From NCBI RefSeq assembly GCF_000959725.1, contig NZ_CP009322.1:1550001-1614000 (forward strand): 64,000 bases of DNA, read 5' to 3'. Shown in pieces: positions 60,169 through 64,000 of this stretch. Under the pieces are notes generated by a model, which had not been told where the DNA came from, searched no databases, and was given only the letters and a program-made list of their open reading frames with translations. The stretch's first letter is position 1. Each line of letters opens with the position of its first letter. The DNA comes from Burkholderia gladioli. GTDB taxonomy: Bacteria; Pseudomonadota; Gammaproteobacteria; Burkholderiales; Burkholderiaceae. Position numbers and translations under genes: made by a program.

Positions 60169-63100
60169 TTATCCGACAGTTCGGCCGTGCCGCGCGTCGT
60201 CGCCGCCGATTTCCGCCGATTCGCCGGCCGCCGGCGCAGCGGGAACCGCCGGGGCCGCCGCCAGCGCGCGCAGGCGGCGCGCGACGCCGGCATGCACCTC
60301 CGGATGCAGCACGATCCCGCTGTGCGTCGCATCCGCCTCGATCACCTCGACCTCGGCGCTGGTATGCGGCCGCCAATCGCGCTCGCGACCCGCCACGGCA
60401 TCGCGCGTGGCATGCCAGAAGCTCAGCGGCACGTCGATGCGCGGCAGCGCGTGCGCGAGGCGCAAGCGGTAATGCAGGCCGTCGATCTCGGCGGCGCGCG
60501 CGAACAGCGGCGCCAGGGCCGCGCCGTCGGGCTGCGCGGCCAGCCACGCCGGCAGCGCGGCGAGCGCATCGGCGCCGGCCACCTCGGCCTCGGCGCCCGG
60601 CTCGTCGTGCGCATCGGCGGTGCGGATCGCCGTGTCGAGCAGGCCGAGGAAATCGACCCGGTGCCCGAGCGCGCGCAGCCGCGCAGCCACCGTGAAGGCG
60701 ATGCGGCCGCCGAACGACCAGCCCAGCAGCCGATACGGGCCGGCCGGCTGCGCCGCGAGGATGGCGCGCGTGCAATCCTCGGCCAGCGCCTCGAAGCTCG
60801 CGGGCCAATCGGCGGGAACCGATCCGGGCCGGGCGAAGCCGGGTGCGCGCAGCGCCACCACCGAGGCCACGCCCTGCAGCGCCGCTGCCAGGTAGCGGTA
60901 TTCGCCGGTCAGGCCGAAGCCGGGATAACAGCAGAACAGCGTGACCGGCGCGCGTGCCGCGTTGAGCGGCTGCAGCCTCGCGTCGGGCGCCGGCGCGAGA
61001 CGCGCCTCGGCGTGGAAGCGCTCGCGCCAGACCGCGAAGGCCGCCGCGACGGCGGCGTCACCCACGGCCACGCTCTCGCCCGGCGCGCCCTCGGGCAGAT
61101 CGCCGAAGCGGCGCGGTGCCGCGTGCGTCGGATCGGCTGCGCCGTGCGCCATGCCGGCGAGCGCACGCACCTGCGCGTCGAACACCGTCACCAGGCGCGC
61201 CAGCATCGCTTCGTCGACCGAACCATCGGCGGCGCTCCAGTCGACCTTCAGGCAGCCCTCGGCGATCAGGCCGTTCAGGTCGAGCCAGTGGCGCGCGCCG
61301 GCCGCGACGCGGCCCTGCGTGCCGTCGCCGCTGTCCTCGGCGGCAAACGTGAAGCGGCCCGCGCCGAGCCGCTCCTCGAAGCGGCCCAGGTAGTTGAAGC
61401 CGACCGTGGTGGCCGGCAGCGCGGCCAGCGCCGAGCGCGACGAGGCCAGCCCTGCGTAGCGCAGCAGGTTGTAGTGCAGCCCCTCGGCCGGCAGCTCGGC
61501 GCGCGCGGCACCGATGGCGCGGCGCGTGGCATCGACATCCTCATGGGCCGCCACGCGCAGCGGATATTGCGTGGTGAACCAGCCGACCGTGCGGCTCAGG
61601 TCGACGCCGGGCACCTGGTCGCCGCGACCGTGACCTTCCAGCTCGACCACCACCGGCACGGCCGGCAGCACCTCGGCGCAGGCATGCGCGAGCGCGGCCA
61701 GCAGCACCTCGTCGATGCGCCAGCCGGCCTGGGTGAGCCGGGCGGTCGCCTCGGCGTCGAGCGTCCAGGCCTGATGCCGCTGGCCGCCCTCGGCGCGCGG
61801 CGCGGCATCCTCGGCCGCGCCGAGCCGAGCCTGCCACCAGGGGAGCTCGGCCAGCAGTTCCGGCTGCGCGGCATAGGCAGCCAGGCGCCGCGACCAGTCG
61901 CGCCAGCGCGTCGGCGGCTTCGGTAGCGCCGGCGCGCGGCCGCTGCGCAGGGCGTCGTAGGCGCTCAGCAGGTCGTCGAGCAAGATCCGCCAGGACACGC
62001 CGTCGACCACGATGTGATGCACCACGATCAGCAGCCGCGCGCCCTCGGGCGTGGCGAACGCGGCGGCACGCAGCAAGGGGCCCGCGGCCAGGTCGAGGCT
62101 GCCGTGCAGGCGATCGGCATGCACGGCCAGAGCCGCGCTCCAGTCGCCGGCCGCGGCGCCCTCATCGAGCTCGATCGTCTCGAAGGCCGCCTCGGCCAGC
62201 GCGTCGGAAGCCGGCACGATGGTCTGCGTCCAGGCCCGGTCGGCCGCCTCGCGCGTGAAACGCGCGCGCAGCGCGTCGTGCGTGGCCAGCACCGCCGCCA
62301 GCGCGCCGCGCAGGGCACCGGCATCGAGCGGCTCGGCGCTCGCCAGCAGCACTGACTGGTTCCAGCGCGAAGGCGCATCGGGGAACTGCTCGAAGAACCA
62401 GTGCTGCATCGGCACGAGCGGCACCGCCAGCGGCACGTCCGAGGCAGCGTCGTCGATCTCGCCCCCCGCACCGCCCTCGCCCGCCTCGGCGCGCTCGGCG
62501 ACCCGTGCCAGCTCGCGCACGCTCGAATGCTCGAACACCTGCCGCGCCGTCACGATCCAGCCCGCCGAGCGCGCCTGGGCGATCACGCGCAGGCTGGAGA
62601 TCGAATCGCCACCCAGCGCGAAAAAGCTGTCGGTCACGCCGAAATCGCCGCGCCCGAGCACGGTCTGCCAGATCGCCAGCAAGGCGGTTTCGAGCGGACC
62701 TTCGGGCGGCACCGCGCCGGTCTCGACGGTATCGTCGGGCTCGGGCAGCGCGCGCCGATCGAGCTTGCCGTTGGGCAGCGTCGGCAGCGCGGCCAGCGCG
62801 ACGCAGACCGACGGCAGGTGCGAGGCCGGCAAGCCGGCCGCGAGCGCCTCGCGCACCGCCGCCGGGCTGGCCTCGCCGGTGTAGTAGGCCACCAGCCGCT
62901 TGCGCTCGCCCGCGCCGCGCAGCTCGACCACGCCCTCGCGCACGCCGGACGCGCGCCTGAGCGCCGCCTCGATCTCGCCGAGCTCGATGCGATGGCCGCG
63001 CAGCTTGATCTGCTGGTCGAGCCGGCCGAGGAAGTCGATCACGCCGTCGGGCCGCGCACGGCACAGGTCGCCGCTGCGATAGACGCGCGAACCGGGCGCG

Positions 63101-64000
63101 CCGGTCGGATCGGGCACGAAGCGCTCGGCCGTCAGCGAGGGCCGGCCCAGGTAGCCGTGCGCGAGCGTCGGCCCGCCGATGCAGAGTTCGCCGAGCGCGC
63201 CGTCGGGCGCGCGGTTGCCGTCCAGGTCGGCCACATAGGCATGGCGCGACGGATAACAACGGCCGATCGCGACGATCGCGCTGGAAGCGTCCGCGACACC
63301 GACCGGATGATGCAGCGCGGCCACCGTGGTTTCGGTGGGCCCGTAGAGATTGTCGATCGCCACGCTCGCCAGCGGGCCGTCGAGCCACTTCGCGAGTGCA
63401 TCGCCGGGCAGGCCCTCGCCGCCCACCGTGATCTGCCGCAGCGACAGGTCCTGCGCGGCCGGCAGCGCGATGCGCCATTGCTGCCATAGCGCGGTCGGGA
63501 TCCGCGCGAAGCTGACGCGCTCGTCGATCAGCGTGCGGTTGAGCGTGTCCAGTTCCCAGGCGCGCGGGCCGCGCATCACCACGCGCCCGCCCGCGATCAG
63601 CGCCGGCAACAGCTCGTGCAGCGCGACGTCGAAATTGATGGTGGAGGATTGCAGCACCGTATCGGTCTCGGCGATGCGGTGGTCGTGCAGGAAGTCCTCC
63701 AGGTGCAGGGCCAGCGCGCCATGCGCGATCGCCACGCCCTTCGGCGTGCCGGTCGAGCCCGAGGTGTAGATCACATAGGCCAGCGATTCGGGATGCAGCG
63801 TCAGCGGCGCAGCCGGCGCGGGTTGCGCGGCGCTCTCGCCCGCCGGCGCCTCGCGCCACGACCAGGCGTCGATCGCGCGCAGCGGCGCGAGCAGCTCGCC
63901 CCATTGCGCGCGCGTGGCCTCGTCGACGATCACGCGCTGCACGCCGGCGTCGGCGATCATCGCGCGCAGCCGCGCTTCCGGGTATTCGGGGTCGAGCGGC
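60169..64000 (-). CDS. NRPS, terminal part: A-T-E-TE (5' end outside the window)
   Basis: At least 1277 residues are visible; the gene continues past the right edge, where the frame already reads as an A domain (PLDPEYPEARLRAMIADAG). The adenylation domain (YTSGSTGTPKG) has pocket residues D-V-H-R-T-G-L-V-A, not a common proteinogenic code; the Arg at position 278 could face an anionic side chain. A carrier (GGDSIS), an epimerisation domain (HHIVVDGVSW, EGHGRG, VGWFTTQYPL, NYLGRFEE) and a type I thioesterase (GWSFGG, then LLDTAIR and DATHSGIVLHPE) follow. The thioesterase makes this the releasing, possibly macrolactonising, module of the siderophore line. Graminine as substrate is an inference. 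Confidence 0.9.
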   Translation of the reverse strand, partial: PLDPEYPEARLRAMIADAGVQRVIVDEATRAQWGELLAPLRAIDAWSWREAPAGESAAQPAPAAPLTLHPESLAYVIYTSGSTGTPKGVAIAHGALALHLEDFLHDHRIAETDTVLQSSTINFDVALHELLPALIAGGRVVMRGPRAWELDTLNRTLIDERVSFARIPTALWQQWRIALPAAQDLSLRQITVGGEGLPGDALAKWLDGPLASVAIDNLYGPTETTVAALHHPVGVADASSAIVAIGRCYPSRHAYVADLDGNRAPDGALGELCIGGPTLAHGYLGRPSLTAERFVPDPTGAPGSRVYRSGDLCRARPDGVIDFLGRLDQQIKLRGHRIELGEIEAALRRASGVREGVVELRGAGERKRLVAYYTGEASPAAVREALAAGLPASHLPSVCVALAALPTLPNGKLDRRALPEPDDTVETGAVPPEGPLETALLAIWQTVLGRGDFGVTDSFFALGGDSISSLRVIAQARSAGWIVTARQVFEHSSVRELARVAERAEAGEGGAGGEIDDAASDVPLAVPLVPMQHWFFEQFPDAPSRWNQSVLLASAEPLDAGALRGALAAVLATHDALRARFTREAADRAWTQTIVPASDALAEAAFETIELDEGAAAGDWSAALAVHADRLHGSLDLAAGPLLRAAAFATPEGARLLIVVHHIVVDGVSWRILLDDLLSAYDALRSGRAPALPKPPTRWRDWSRRLAAYAAQPELLAELPWWQARLGAAEDAAPRAEGGQRHQAWTLDAEATARLTQAGWRIDEVLLAALAHACAEVLPAVPVVVELEGHGRGDQVPGVDLSRTVGWFTTQYPLRVAAHEDVDATRRAIGAARAELPAEGLHYNLLRYAGLASSRSALAALPATTVGFNYLGRFEERLGAGRFTFAAEDSGDGTQGRVAAGARHWLDLNGLIAEGCLKVDWSAADGSVDEAMLARLVTVFDAQVRALAGMAHGAADPTHAAPRRFGDLPEGAPGESVAVGDAAVAAAFAVWRERFHAEARLAPAPDARLQPLNAARAPVTLFCCYPGFGLTGEYRYLAAALQGVASVVALRAPGFARPGSVPADWPASFEALAEDCTRAILAAQPAGPYRLLGWSFGGRIAFTVAARLRALGHRVDFLGLLDTAIRTADAHDEPGAEAEVAGADALAALPAWLAAQPDGAALAPLFARAAEIDGLHYRLRLAHALPRIDVPLSFWHATRDAVAGRERDWRPHTSAEVEVIEADATHSGIVLHPEVHAGVARRLRALAAAPAVPAAPAAGESAEIGGDDARHGRTVG

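Noticed and set aside
60105..60332. Longer form of the importer ATPase overlapping the third NRPS
   Set aside because: The extra ~76 residues are Arg-rich and without ABC similarity. The GTG start gives 264 residues, the FhuC length.

Overview
The window is very GC-rich, with strong G/C bias at third codon positions. Its gene content points to a plant-associated Burkholderia of the gladioli/glumae/plantarii type: a fused nitrate reductase/CysJ protein, a NasS/NasT nitrate circuit, a PvdE-like exporter, and a lipopeptide siderophore cluster with graminine-type genes. The genus is an inference from gene families, not from a marker gene.

Layout. (1) 1-5.4 kb: the 3' end of an unidentified gene, a LysR regulator divergent from a RidA-family gene, a hot-dog thioesterase, and a reverse-strand pair (acyl-CoA-dehydrogenase-like monooxygenase plus NtaA/DszA-type FMN monooxygenase) typical of organosulfur use. 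(2) 5.5-13.2 kb: a YhaO/YhaN (SbcDC-like) nuclease-ATPase pair and a penicillin-acylase-family lipoprotein. (3) 13.5-17.6 kb: a Fur-family regulator divergent from a nitroreductase across a near-perfect Fur box, a PvdE/SyrD-type peptide exporter with its own Fur box, and two small unknown genes. (4) 17.7-21.7 kb: an acetyl-CoA:succinate CoA-transferase and a lipoprotein gamma-glutamyltransferase. (5) 21.8-33.5 kb: the assimilatory nitrate locus. narK-nirB-nirD-nasA/cysJ run on the reverse strand and cobA-nasT-nasS on the forward strand. Between them lie two divergent sigma54-type promoters, an NtrC-like site, and a leader with a hexaloop hairpin and an intrinsic terminator that fits NasT antitermination. 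(6) 33.7 kb to the right edge: an iron-siderophore locus, all on the reverse strand.

The siderophore locus is the most interesting part. An HDO-cupin protein of SznF type and a YqcI/YcgG (DcsA/GntA-type heme N-hydroxylase) protein sit directly upstream of a FAAL-started NRPS. This pair is the signature of graminine, the N-nitrosohydroxylamine (C-diazeniumdiolate) amino acid of gramibactin-type siderophores. The visible assembly line is FAAL-T-C-A(Asp)-T-C-A(Ser)-T, then C-A(Ser)-T-E-C-A(basic or unusual)-T, and a third NRPS cut by the window edge that ends A-T-E-TE. A TonB-dependent receptor with a Fur-overlapped sigma70 promoter and an FhuC-FhuD-FhuB type importer complete the system. The Asp beta-hydroxylase expected for this class, an MbtH protein and a dedicated sigma factor are not visible; they may lie beyond base 64000.

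No tRNA, rRNA, CRISPR array or insertion sequence was recognised. Starts were moved from the longest open frame wherever family length or a Shine-Dalgarno sequence supported it.
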